Assembly (NCBI RefSeq): GCF_002078875.1
Contig: NC_034421.1
Coordinates: 3,163,076 to 3,227,075, forward strand
Reading direction: 5' to 3'
Source: Numida meleagris
Lineage: Eukaryota; Chordata; Aves; Galliformes; Numididae
Length of the DNA: 64,000 nucleotides
Within the stretch, counting starts at the first letter, position 1. Each line of letters begins with the position of its first letter. Of the stretch, positions 37,831-48,140 are shown piece after piece. The position numbers were made by a program, and so were the translations under genes. The notes under the pieces were generated by a model. That model did no database searches. It was not told the DNA's origin and saw nothing but the letters and a program-made list of their open reading frames with translations.

Positions 37831-38539
37831 GATACTGATATTCTCTGATGGGGCTTCTCCTATGCATATAATCACCAGAGGTCCCAGAGAAACCTGCTCA
37901 TTCCAGCAATGTTTGACACAGACTCCCATGTCCAAAGTTATTCCACCACCACTTCTTTTTAATGGCCATTTTAACAGGGCTTTGCCTCCAACCACTGCTT
38001 TTTTGCATAAAACATTGCATATGGGAATCTTGCCCTTGTGCACAAACAAGCTTCCAAACGTCTATATGGCAACGTGAAAAGAGAAAATATGAATTCATAT
38101 GGTAGGTGTGTAACTACTGCAAAACAGATTTGCTCGAGTGTAATACATATCAAACTCAACGTTAGAAAGCGATAAGAAACTGCCATCTTATTTACATGGG
38201 ATGTACTTCAAGGCTTCTAACTTGTGCCTGAAGGTTTGAATTAAAGCAATTCACATCCCAGGGCATTTTTCTTGCAGTAAGTTGTCTTCATGTAGTTGCT
38301 TTGAGCGCTCTGGTCTCTGTGCTTTGGCACAGCCTAACAACCCCTGTGGGAGCAAACGTGAACACAGATCAGGAGAATATCTTTGAATGAACTAAGAAAG
38401 ATGAAGAACTAGATGTAAAAGAAAAAAAATTTCAGTTTAAGATTTTATTGGATTTTTAGAAGGACAATAAAGGCAGAAAAAGGTGCTAGCCCATAAAACC
38501 TGGGACTGGGGACTTCAATCACTGGTTGTCCACATACTT

Positions 38540-39216
38540 CTTACAGTACCAGGGGGTACTGGTGGATGTGAAGCTGCACATGAGCCAGCACTGTGCCCTC
38601 GCAGCCCAGAAAGCCAAGCGTACCCTGGGCTGCATCAAAAGCAGCGTGGCCAGCATGGCAATGGAGATGATCCTGCCCCTCTGCTCTGTGCTGGTGAGGC
38701 CTCACCTGGAGCACTGTGTCCAGGTGCGAAGCCCTCAGCACAGAAGACATGGAGCTGCTGGAGCACGTCCAGAGAAAGGCCACAAAAATGATCCAAGGGA
38801 TGGAACACCTCTCCTACGACGACAGGCTGTGAGCTGGGGCTGTGCAGCCTGGAGCAAAGAAGGCTGCGAGGTGACCTGAGAGCAGCCTTCAGGATCTAAA
38901 GGGGAGCTACAGGAAAGAAGGGGACAGACTCTTTAGCAGGGTCCATGGTGACAGAACAAGGGGAAATGGCTTCAAACTCGAGGAGGGATGATTTAGGTTG
39001 GACATAAGGAAAAAGTCTTTTACGGTGAGGTTGGTGAGGCACTAGAACAGGTTGCCCAGAGATGTGGTGGATGCCCAATCCCTGGAGGCTTTCAAGGTGA
39101 GCCCGGATCAGGCCCCAGGCAACCTGATGGAGCTGTGGTGTCCCTGTTCATTGCAGGGAGTTGGACTAGATGACCTCTAAAGGTCCCTTCCAACTCCAAG
39201 GATTCTTTGATACTAT
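38540..39216 (+). mobile_element. CR1 LINE, 5'-truncated 3' fragment
   Basis: The fragment starts near ACCAGGGGGTACTGG and carries the last part of the CR1 reverse-transcriptase ORF, with the peptides KAKRTLGCIKSSVASM and LVRPHLEHCVQV. It then continues through the CR1 3' UTR (GGTTGCCCAGAGATGTGGTGGATGCCC split over 39050-39075) to the typical tail GGTCCCTTCCAACTCCAAGG. A small deletion near 38744, relative to the usual family sequence, breaks the frame, and the 5' end is missing, so the copy is dead. It is antisense to MAD1L1. Confidence 0.95.
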
Positions 39217-39584
39217 CGCTAATCATGGCATTTAAAATACCTTGAAATGAACATAAATTGAGATGTCTACTTGGAATCACTTAAATCAATCTAATGAACA
39301 GTCAATCAATTTCACTTTAATTCATGAATTCATTTACATTATTGATTTAATAGCTCCAACTATTACTTACTGACAGCATTCAACAACCTGAGAACTATTT
39401 AAAAATCCAGAAGCGTATCTGCCCATTACAAAACTTCATACAGTGTTTTTTACTGCATTAAGTCAATTCAAAGCCTAGCCTCCTTGACCTCATCACTGCT
39501 TTCCTGATACTTTTCTCTAAATCTAGACAACAGTAACCTATTAATTCCCAGTCTGCTTATACTCTCCTTTTCAGGATCTTGGTG

Positions 39585-39672
39585 TTCCAAGGGAACCTGT
39601 GTTAGGAGGGGGTTGGACTACATGAGCTCCAGAGGTCCCTTCCCATCCCTGCAATTCTGTGACTGTGAAATA
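39585..39672 (+). mobile_element. CR1 LINE 3' tail fragment
   Basis: The sequence GGGGGTTGGACTACATGAGC, then AGAGGTCCCTTCCCATCCC and a terminal AATTCTGTGACTGTGA, is the CR1 3' end. It lies about 370 bp beyond the larger CR1 fragment in the same orientation, with unique AT-rich DNA between. It is most simply an independent, more truncated insertion. Confidence 0.88.
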
Positions 39673-42600
39673 GCACTATTCCATGAAAAAACTGCACACC
39701 GTAAGATGTAAGTATTTTTTCAGGCACCTCACTAAAGCTGGTTCAGCACTTATGTTCTCCAAAGCCGTAACACAGTTTAACTGCTTTAACTGAAGGCACA
39801 TAGGAGAAATCACTCCAGCTTTACCCAAAAATGAAGATAAAATTCAACCAAGCCCTCAGCATTTATTTTAAATACGGGACACATATATTTTACATCTTCA
39901 ATGGCCTAACTTGGTACATTCCCAAGTTCTGTTTTTCTGCGTTGTTTTTCAAAAATGCTTTTTATTCCTTATGAAAAGTGTTGGCAATTTGCTTTCAACA
40001 AACATATATAAGCTCCCTATGTGGTCTTGCAACGAGTTGTTAAAAGAAGACAGAGTACGAGAATATTTCCAATATTTATTCCACTTTTCCTTTTAATTCC
40101 ACTTTAAAAATATTGTCACCTATCATACGAAATAGCATCAAATCTATTTATGTAAAGCTAATTAACAGCATCTGTTTTTGCTGACATCCCAAGACAAATC
40201 TTTCTACCAGGAGAGAGCCCCGACGAGAGGAACACATGGATCCATACAGCCACCCCACAGGCACTGCTCGCCTTCCCCCAGCTCCCTGCTGAATCCTGAG
40301 CACCAAGATCAATCTGACAGCAACTAATTGTGCTTATTCTCACCACCTTCCCAAGAGAGTGGTTCCAGGAATCCTACACGGCGCGTTAAGGGAGCTGCAC
40401 GCGGCACAGCTCTGACCTCAGCGGGGAAAATCGGGATTTCTGAGGGGATTATGAGTGCCAGACTCACAGGCCCGACAGTTTCATTAGAAGAAATTAGTGC
40501 GGTTTTGTACTAGATTTAGTGTGAATCGATTCAACAGAACAATTCTGAAATATCTGAATGTAACCAGCTACAAGGCTCTGCCGGTAGCTCTGCATTTCTA
40601 GAAATCAATCCGAAAATTCAATGGCTCCAGAAAGTAAGGCAAAACCGCTAATGATTACATTTAACAGCATAGCAGTAGATCTAAATGTAAATGCAAGGAA
40701 AAGCAGGCTACACATAAATACGGGACTGTAATAGCAGTGAACATCTCGCCTTTAGGAACACTCAATTTATTTGTAAAGGCAGCTTCTGAGCCTCCTGCCT
40801 GCTCTCCTCTGGGTCCCATAAACTGTGACTGTGTTAACACAAAGCGGAGTCTGCCTCCAAAGAGCAGCTGAGTGGCTCAGCTCCCATTCTGATCTCCATG
40901 CAGAGCTCGTATCTCAAGCAGGCTTTTCCCACACTCCTCTGGGCTGAGCACAGCAGGCGTGCTGCGGGCTTGCCTCTCCTCTGACCAACTCGGACATGGC
41001 TGCAGTCCAAACCGGTCCAAAGCAGGCACTGCATTGCTCACCCAGCCACAGCAGCTCCAAGTATTTTAAACTTACTAAATGCAAAGCTCGTGCCTGGGCC
41101 AACTGTCAAATGTGTAATCTGTGCGTGGTTGTTATACGTGGCATCACCCTATTTTCAGCTGTCTCCTTGAGGTCCATTTCAAAATGGAAAGGCAGCTGTG
41201 AGAGATTGCATGCTTTGACAAAACCTGATCGGTGAAAGCAGAAAGCACGCCCTCACCTGTGGGCTGGCCACGTGGCTCAGCGCATCCTGCACACCAGCCG
41301 CAGTCACACATCGGGTTCTGAAGAGCATGTATGCATTCACATAAACTTGGATCTCAACACATGATGCTTATGGGTAACAGCACAGCTCAGGAAATAGGAA
41401 ATTGGTGTTTCATGTCCTACATCCCCATAAGCCTGCAGCAGGACTTAGTTAAACATCACCTTCCTGCTGATAGCCTTCATCCACGGATGTGTGAACTGTT
41501 TTTGCTTTGCCTCCATTTAAGATACGTTAAGCCTGCAAAGCAAAGGATGGCAATGCAGCATGCTAAGCAGGGCAGGCATCCAGAACTGCATCTGAACCAC
41601 AACAATTAAAAGAATTAGTGATCTTTTTAATCTGACCACTGTGACATTATTCAGAAATAGAAGAACTGGCATAAAAGGCAGCAATAGGTTTTGTTTCACA
41701 TCTATGATCCCCTTACTCTCATTCTTGCCTGGCTAGCAGCGAGGCTGCTGCTGTCACATTCACTGTCTCCACGCACAGTAACTTCTCTCTGAAAATGGGC
41801 AATGCCTTTCCCAAACAGATAAGCTGACAGAAAAGAGATCAGATGATCTGAAGCACATTTCTTACCAAACTGTCTCGAAGCTCCGCAGCTCATGACTTAA
41901 GGCATTCTCAGACCTGGCAGGGGAACTGCTAATCCCCAGTGTTTCTCCACCAATACAGGAAACCAAAGAGAATTACTGGGACAAAAAAAATAAACGCTGT
42001 GTCAAGAGCTGCTGTGGCACAAACCCCGTGGTCTCAGCTGTCAGCAGCCAGGGCCTGCAAGTATCAGGATATGGCCAAGATGCACAACCACAATTAGATC
42101 AGACCTAGGGTCGAAGCTCTCCAGCCTTGGTGTGGTTCACCTCTTTCTGCCTTAGATTGGTTTCTCTTTTGCTGAAAATTTTTGAAGAGATTGAAACTGA
42201 AGTTTAAAAAGAAAAAAACTTCAGAAACATTTGTTTTTAGATCCTTACCATGCCATATTTAATTGTAAGAAACAGACAAGGAACAATACTCAGCACTTTA
42301 AGAAGACAACAATATTCGCATTTTCCAAATAAACACAGACCCAAGTTTGAGATAATACTTTACAATGATTCAAGAGTTCTCTTTTTACACTTCTCATGGT
42401 CAAAACCAGCAGGCAACTCAGCAGCCCTACTAGAATGAGACAAAATGCCACTCTGAAATCTTAAAAGCCCTCCATACTCAACACGTTTCTCATCTTATTT
42501 CTCAGGGAAAATCTCTTGCATTACAACGCTACTTTACTCCCCTTTCATCTCTGTGAAACAGCACATCATTTCCATGCTCAGAAGCTGAAGAGAAAGGGCA

Positions 42601-43179
42601 TTAAAATCCAAACAGAGCCGTTACGATGACCGGCAGCAACCAGTTGCTTCTACAAGAACTCAGCCACAAATCTTGCTCCAGACCACAACAGCTCTGAAGC
42701 TCCCCAGACAGAGCAGAGTATGAAATCCTTCAGCCTTCACCTAAACGTAAGTAATAAGGTCTGTAATTCCACTGTAATTTCCCCAGAAGGGAAGGAACTG
42801 GCAGACAGGTTATGATACTGAGAGAACAGAAAGGCTGGACCAAGTTAAATTGCTTCTTTAGTTTTTGTACCACATACGACAGCCTGAACAAACCAAGATG
42901 GTGTAAGAAGCCTCCCAGGTGACTGCATGTACACCACTAGTAGCAGGGACATCTTAAACCTGAAGACAGACTTAAGATCTGATAGCAATTTATTGTCTAC
43001 TTTTCATAATGCTTTATCCAGTCCTTACCATTAAATTCCATCTAAAATGGATATAAGAACTTTTGAGCTTGGTCACTGGAATGTTTTGCATTTACAGCTG
43101 CAATCACAAAGTTGATTTTGAGGAGGAAAAGCAACAGGCTGCGGGCTGACATTCAGCTGCTCCAAGCTCAAAGCCGCCC

Positions 43180-43240
43180 TAAGCCTCAGGCAACCACTTA
43201 ACCTCCCCTGCACCTCTGTTACTTATCTGTACAATGCTGT
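43180..43240 (+). mobile_element. MIR/CORE-SINE-like tail remnant
   Basis: GGCAACCACTTAACCTCCCC followed by TGCACCTCTGTTACTTATC and TGTACAATG lines up with the conserved tail of MIR and related CORE-SINEs (the GGCAAGTCACTTAACCTC... ATCTGTAAAATG block). Sequence 5' of it is too eroded to align. Orientation is sense on the plus strand. Confidence 0.6.
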
Positions 43241-43266
43241 ATATAATTAGAATGTCACAACTCAGC

Positions 43267-43290
43267 TCATCTAAGTATTTATTTAGATGA
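43267..43290. repeat. 8-bp inverted repeat next to a MIR-like tail
   Basis: TCATCTAA (43267-43274) and TTAGATGA (43283-43290) are perfect reverse complements around an 8-base AT-rich loop. They begin about 30 bp after the MIR-like tail. Confidence 0.75.
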
Positions 43291-43304
43291 TAAACACGCA
43301 AAAA

Positions 43305-43320
43305 ATCCTAGCGCTAGGAT
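43305..43320. repeat. Perfect 16-bp palindrome
   Basis: ATCCTAGCGCTAGGAT is completely self-complementary with no loop. It follows the neighbouring 8-bp inverted repeat by 14 bp. Confidence 0.85.
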
Positions 43321-44917
43321 CTCCATGGTTATCTATGGACACACAGAAGAGAAAAAAATAAATGTTCTCAACAGAACACTCAGGGCTCAAATAATATCTC
43401 CTCTCTGTAAAAGAGGGAAAAAAATCCACACATCCCAAAAGCCCACAAATTGTCGTAAAAGAAGCTTTAGAAGAGACACAGCAAAGTTTTCTCTAGGTAT
43501 CAGTAGCCCCAATACCTGAGGTCCAGTAAAAAAGAGAGGTCTGAGATGCAGGCAGCCAGCTTGGAAGGAAAAATCACTTTAATTTCAGATAACAAAAGAT
43601 AAATGAGAGGAGACAAAACCAGTTAGCTCTGCACCCACATAGGGAAGGGGAAATTGGCAATTCCCTACTGCCACAGCAGGAGCCTTGCTCGAGGCATCAC
43701 AGTGCCAGTCACCTCCAAAGGGGAAACAGAGGCAGCAGCAGGACAGCAGGTCTTTGGGAGGAGCACTTTCCAGCTCTGCCTGCCCTGGAATGCTGGCACA
43801 TCTGGTGGGTGTCCTTCCAGGGGGAACTCCTCCCTCTGGGATACAGAGGAAGGGCAATTCTAAATGATGACCACAAAGCTAAAAAATGCAACCTTAGCAC
43901 GCTCAGCAAGCTGAGGCCAAGGGTGGCAGGCAGTGACATGCAGCATATTTTATCAGATGAAAGACATTCATCTTACGACCCTGAGCCATATATTAGATTT
44001 CCCAACACACAGGTCTGCATCAGCAATCCAGTGTGGATGAGGAGGGAACACAAAGCACAGAGCTACTCCTGTGCTTCCTTCCAGACCTTCCACAAAGCAA
44101 CTTCAGTGCGAAGATAAGCAGGGAAGACAGCCACGCACTGATCTAATGAACCAGCAGAAGATGTTCAGCCACATCGCTGGAAATGAACCACTTTGAAGAA
44201 ATGCAGCTCAGTTAAGTAAAGAGAGAAATCTATACAAACACGAAGGCGTTTCTAAAGAAGATCCTCAGAACAGACTCTCCATGGGCAGAGTTGGCTGATA
44301 AAGCAGATTCAGCTGCTAAAGCAAATGGAATTCACATTCGCATTTAGTTAGTGGAAATCTACTAGATACCCGAGGGTGATGAACATTAAACAGTGTGAAA
44401 TTTTATTGCATTTTTCTTATCCCCTCCTGGGATTTTTATGATGATAACCATTTTTTGCATATAAACAGCATCAGTTCCAAAAGCCTCATTTTAATCGAAG
44501 ATGTTCCACGAAATTTTAACATGTACAAAGGCTTTGAGCGCTAAGGTTTCCTCCTGAAGAATGACATATTTAAGGAGTTAGTGAATTAAACTCACATTCA
44601 CGTTGTGAATAGCGAGGTGACAGAGATTCAAACCCAGCAGGTTCTGATGTGGGGTGAATTCGCTCCGTCTATAATTTGCAATTATCTGAATGTTCCTGGT
44701 GTACAGAAACTTGCTCAAACTGTCTCGTCATGCAGAAGACGGATTCCCTGAACACTTACCTACGGAATCATTAACATTCATATATCGCCAGGCTTTGCAA
44801 TAAGTCCATGCACACTCCACTTTTAAAGACAGCCTCTGCCCCTCCAACACCGCTCACAGTGGCACGCAGCTCAGACCACACCTCACCCAGCCCAGCGCCT
44901 TCGTTGGCCGAGGCCGA

Positions 44918-45100
44918 GCACAGAATCATGCAGGTTGGGAAAGAGCTCTAAGATCACCAAGCCCAACCCCAACCCACCCCCCTGACACCACCCCACATCC
45001 CCCAGTGCCCCTTCTCCGTGGCTCTGGAAGATCTCCACGACAGTGACCCCACCGCCCCCTGCACAGCAGAGCCAGTGCAGCACTGCTCTTTCTGATGTTG
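44918..45100 (-). mobile_element. CR1 LINE 3' fragment, antisense on this strand
   Basis: On the plus strand it begins CACAGAATCATGCAGGTTGG, the reverse complement of a CR1 tail, then AGATCACCAAGCCCAACCCC. It continues through the recognisable CR1 3' UTR (ATCTCCACGACAGTGACCCC and the block ending ACTGCTCTTTCTG). It is in the same orientation as MAD1L1 transcription. The copy is diverged and 5'-truncated, and its C-rich part makes a G-quadruplex motif on the minus strand. Confidence 0.85.
44962..44982 (-). other. G-quadruplex motif inside the antisense CR1
   Basis: The plus strand has CCC, CCCC, CCC and CCCCCC separated by AA, AA and A, so the minus strand, which is the MAD1L1 RNA-like strand, carries a G-quadruplex pattern. 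It comes from the CR1 3' UTR. Confidence 0.65.
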
Positions 45101-48068
45101 CTTTGGGATGAGCACAAGAGCAGCACTGAGGCACAGCCAAAGTTCTGCAGAACATCCTCCCAGTCTCCATCAACTTATAGTTCAGACACTTTCCCCATCA
45201 AGCGTGTTACTTTTGCAATAATAGACTCAAATGTATTTTACTTTCTCTAAAGGTGTCATTCTTGTTGAACTTCTGCAACATCCCACAGTGTGTTATCCTA
45301 AAGCTCAATGATCACCACTCATCACGATCGTGCTTGTTTAAGCCTGTCAGCTTCATTTGTTTCTCTCTAGCTCCTGTAAGGCAGACACGCATAACATTAG
45401 AGTTATCCTGAATGCTAGAAGACAGAAACAAGGAAGCATGCAAAGGAAGCTGAGGCAATAAAGGTGCACGTCCACAGTGTGAAGGGACAGACAGTTCCTC
45501 ACCCAGCAGACACTCTGCCTTGCTGCAGGAACTGCTGCATAGAAATGAACAAAAATTCCCAACAAATTAAATTGTTTCAACACTGTTTTCACTGGCAGCA
45601 CGCAGATAACAAGTCTCAAAAGAAAATCCCAAACCAGATTACAAGTGGATTTTTCTATAGCCCGAAGTATCAGATAAGTTTTATGAGACAGAGGAAAGAG
45701 CAGCTGCAGGGAACACCTTTCATTTAAAAGACAGAATAATAAATGAACATAAAAACAATGGATGGAACAAGGAAAATAAATACAGTCTTGTTTCCTTACT
45801 CTGTTCACACCCTGAAAGGCAGGCTCGAGCATTGCCTCAAAGCAAGAGCATCCTGAGGGTCAAGGTATGGGTCCCTCTGAAACATTACGGAGAAGGGAGA
45901 GCTGGGAACACACTGTAGGGAGGGAATGTGCATTGGCAGTGTGCACCAGCAAACCTAGCACCTGCTACATTCCTTGTTTTGAATCCCCAGCAAAGTACAG
46001 GACATGGAATTCACAGGACATCCAGGGAAGCTTAAGCAGCCCTCATCCCAAAGGTAATTCTCTCTCTCCTTCATTAATGAAGTAAGAACCCAAATAAAAC
46101 ACAAAGGAAGGCTGCATCCACTTGGACCCCTTTATTCAGAAGGTGTCTTTAATGCCTTCCATCTCACAATTCACAAAAGCAAAAAAAAAAACCAACAAAA
46201 CAGGGACCCTGACTACTCTATGTAAACTCAGAAGAAGAACTAGAACAATGAGAAGCACTATGAGCAGAGGAAACTGGAAAGTTTCCCTAGCAGAACAGGC
46301 AGTTTCCTCTCCCACTAAATCTCCCCCCACTTTTTTTTTTTTATTTATTTGAACATTTCAGCTACATCCATTGATTTTCCTCCTCCTCCTTCAGGGAATA
46401 TTCACAGATGTGCAAAGCTACCTCTAACAGCAACATTAGCTGAAGCAAAAAATGAAATTTACACTTGACTGCCTTCTTCAACAATGTGCAATCACCATTT
46501 AATAGGAAAATGGAGCAGAGTGCAAACAGGAAAAGGAAAGGCCTGATTAAAACCCACCACCGCCGGAGCTGACGATTCCCTTGCTGCAGAGGCGCTGGGA
46601 GCAGTGCAGCCCAGCTATGGCTCCTGGCCCCACGCTCAGAGCAGAGCAATCAGCACTGATAGATGCAGGGCACTGGAGCTGGAGCACCAAGGGAAGGCAT
46701 TTTTGGCTGACGCACAGGGCACTAGCTAGCACCACGCATTGATCTGCTTTCCTTTTTGTTAAGGAAAGCAGCAAAGCAGATGCTGGAGCACCCCATGATG
46801 CGCTCCTCTTGCACGCCCAGCCAGCAGCTGGTGGGGTGGGTTCTGAAGATGGCCCTGACAGCTCAGGCCGTGCTATCAGAGCCCCCCGACTTACAGCACT
46901 GCTGAAGATTCACCTTCACGCTCAGACCACACTCGACGGGTTGATTTCTTCCTGCTGTTTCAATTTTCATCATTTATGTTACAGCTCTGTTATAAGCGGG
47001 CTCTCATTTACACGTGTCAGAGGAGGAGGAACATCACCTAATTACCTGCATCCCCCACCAGTGAAGGAACAGGGGGCTACCAATTTGCTTTCCACTCCTT
47101 TCTCTTTTCTTTTTATATGCACAAGATTTACATTCCCTGTCACCCATGAGCTGGAGGAATCATTTCCTAATTATCAGGATTTCTCACACCAACTCTGAAT
47201 TGTGGCTTTTATTTTGAATCTTAAATCAAGGAAATATTCCTCTGAAACAATGTTTCATTTTCAATGGGCTCTGAGAGAAATCTGAATTCCCGCTTAGCTT
47301 TTAATCCATGTTCACCATACATTATTAACAACAAAACCAAACAAATATGGCTAGAGCAAGCAAGTAAACCTTACAGAAATCAGATCAAAATGGTAAGAAA
47401 ACACTATTTTTTTTTCCAGCAAGGGAGAGCCTTTACCTCTTTATTTTACCAACTATCTCTTTGTTGCTAATACAAATAAGTTTAAAAAAAAAGCAGCTTT
47501 TTGCTTTGTTAGCCCGCCATCTTAAACTTCAGATCAGATGTTCACAATCCGGTTGGCGCAGTGATGCTATGCAGCCGGACAACAGCAAGTTTGATGCCAC
47601 CCGTGGGTGTTCTACTGCTCCAACCAGAGCCCCATGGAAGTTAGCACAGAGTACTCCAGGCACAGAGGGATGACTTCACTTGACCTGCTGCAGCACCTGG
47701 TTCTCACAGACCTGCACATGTATGTGGTTTGCAGCTCAGCTCCTTCCCCCCCGAGCCACTCTGCCAGCTGAGTGCATCTAACCCAGCCCCTGAACAGAAC
47801 AAATGGGCAGAAAGGTTGTGGCAAAACCAGCTGTAATGGTACATTCCAGCAGCATCAACACATACAAGAGGCTCCCTAAGCAGCTGTTGGGATGGTCAGT
47901 TAGTAAAAGAAATCTGCCACCAGATTTCATAGGCTTCTAAACAGCACCACTGTGACAGTGAGAAATTCCACCACGTCCAAGCCAGGAAGCTGCTGAGAGG
48001 TAATGGGCACTAATTTCAGCCTCACTCCTCCTCGCTCTTGTGAAATGGTGATACTGACAACATCTCAC

Positions 48069-48140
48069 CTATGCACATCACGGAGCTGCTGTTCCAGCTG
48101 GAGCCCTGTCTGGCTCAAGCTGCAGATCTCTTCTAGATGC
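48069..48140 (-). CDS. Candidate in-frame cassette exon of MAD1L1 (unproven)
   Basis: Seen on the minus strand: an acceptor ending GTGTCAATCTAG, 72 bp open in only one frame, and a near-consensus donor CATAG|GTGAGA. The frame begins with one base completing a codon, reads HLEEICSLS then QTGLQLEQQLRDVH, and ends with AG, so it is phase 2 in and phase 2 out. The recognised MAD1L1 exon starts in phase 2 with T, so joining the two gives AGT (serine) and keeps the MAD1 frame. Hydrophobic residues I, L, L, L and V fall on a regular a/d heptad spacing, as expected inside MAD1's coiled coil. Human MAD1, as I recall it, has no such 24-residue insertion before SARGLEK. It may be a lineage-specific or alternative exon, an exon of another transcript, or a pseudo-exon; exon-like segments of similar quality occur by chance in this window. 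Confidence 0.3.

Noticed and set aside
41257..41317. 61-bp minus-strand segment with good acceptor (CTCTTCAG) and donor (CACAG|GTGAGG)
   Set aside because: Open in two frames, neither MAD1-like, and its length does not keep the reading frame. Useful mainly as a measure of how often chance pseudo-exons arise here.
45353..45832. 159-codon minus-strand open frame rich in leucine, phenylalanine and cysteine
   Set aside because: The hydrophobic composition comes from A/T-rich antisense sequence. No signal peptide followed by ordered domains and no splice support in frame.
47549..47605. tRNA-like box A (TGGCGCAGTGA) and decayed box B (AGTTTGATGCC)
   Set aside because: The spacing is shorter than in a tRNA and no cloverleaf forms. 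It could be a very old tRNA-derived SINE head, but the evidence is too thin to annotate.
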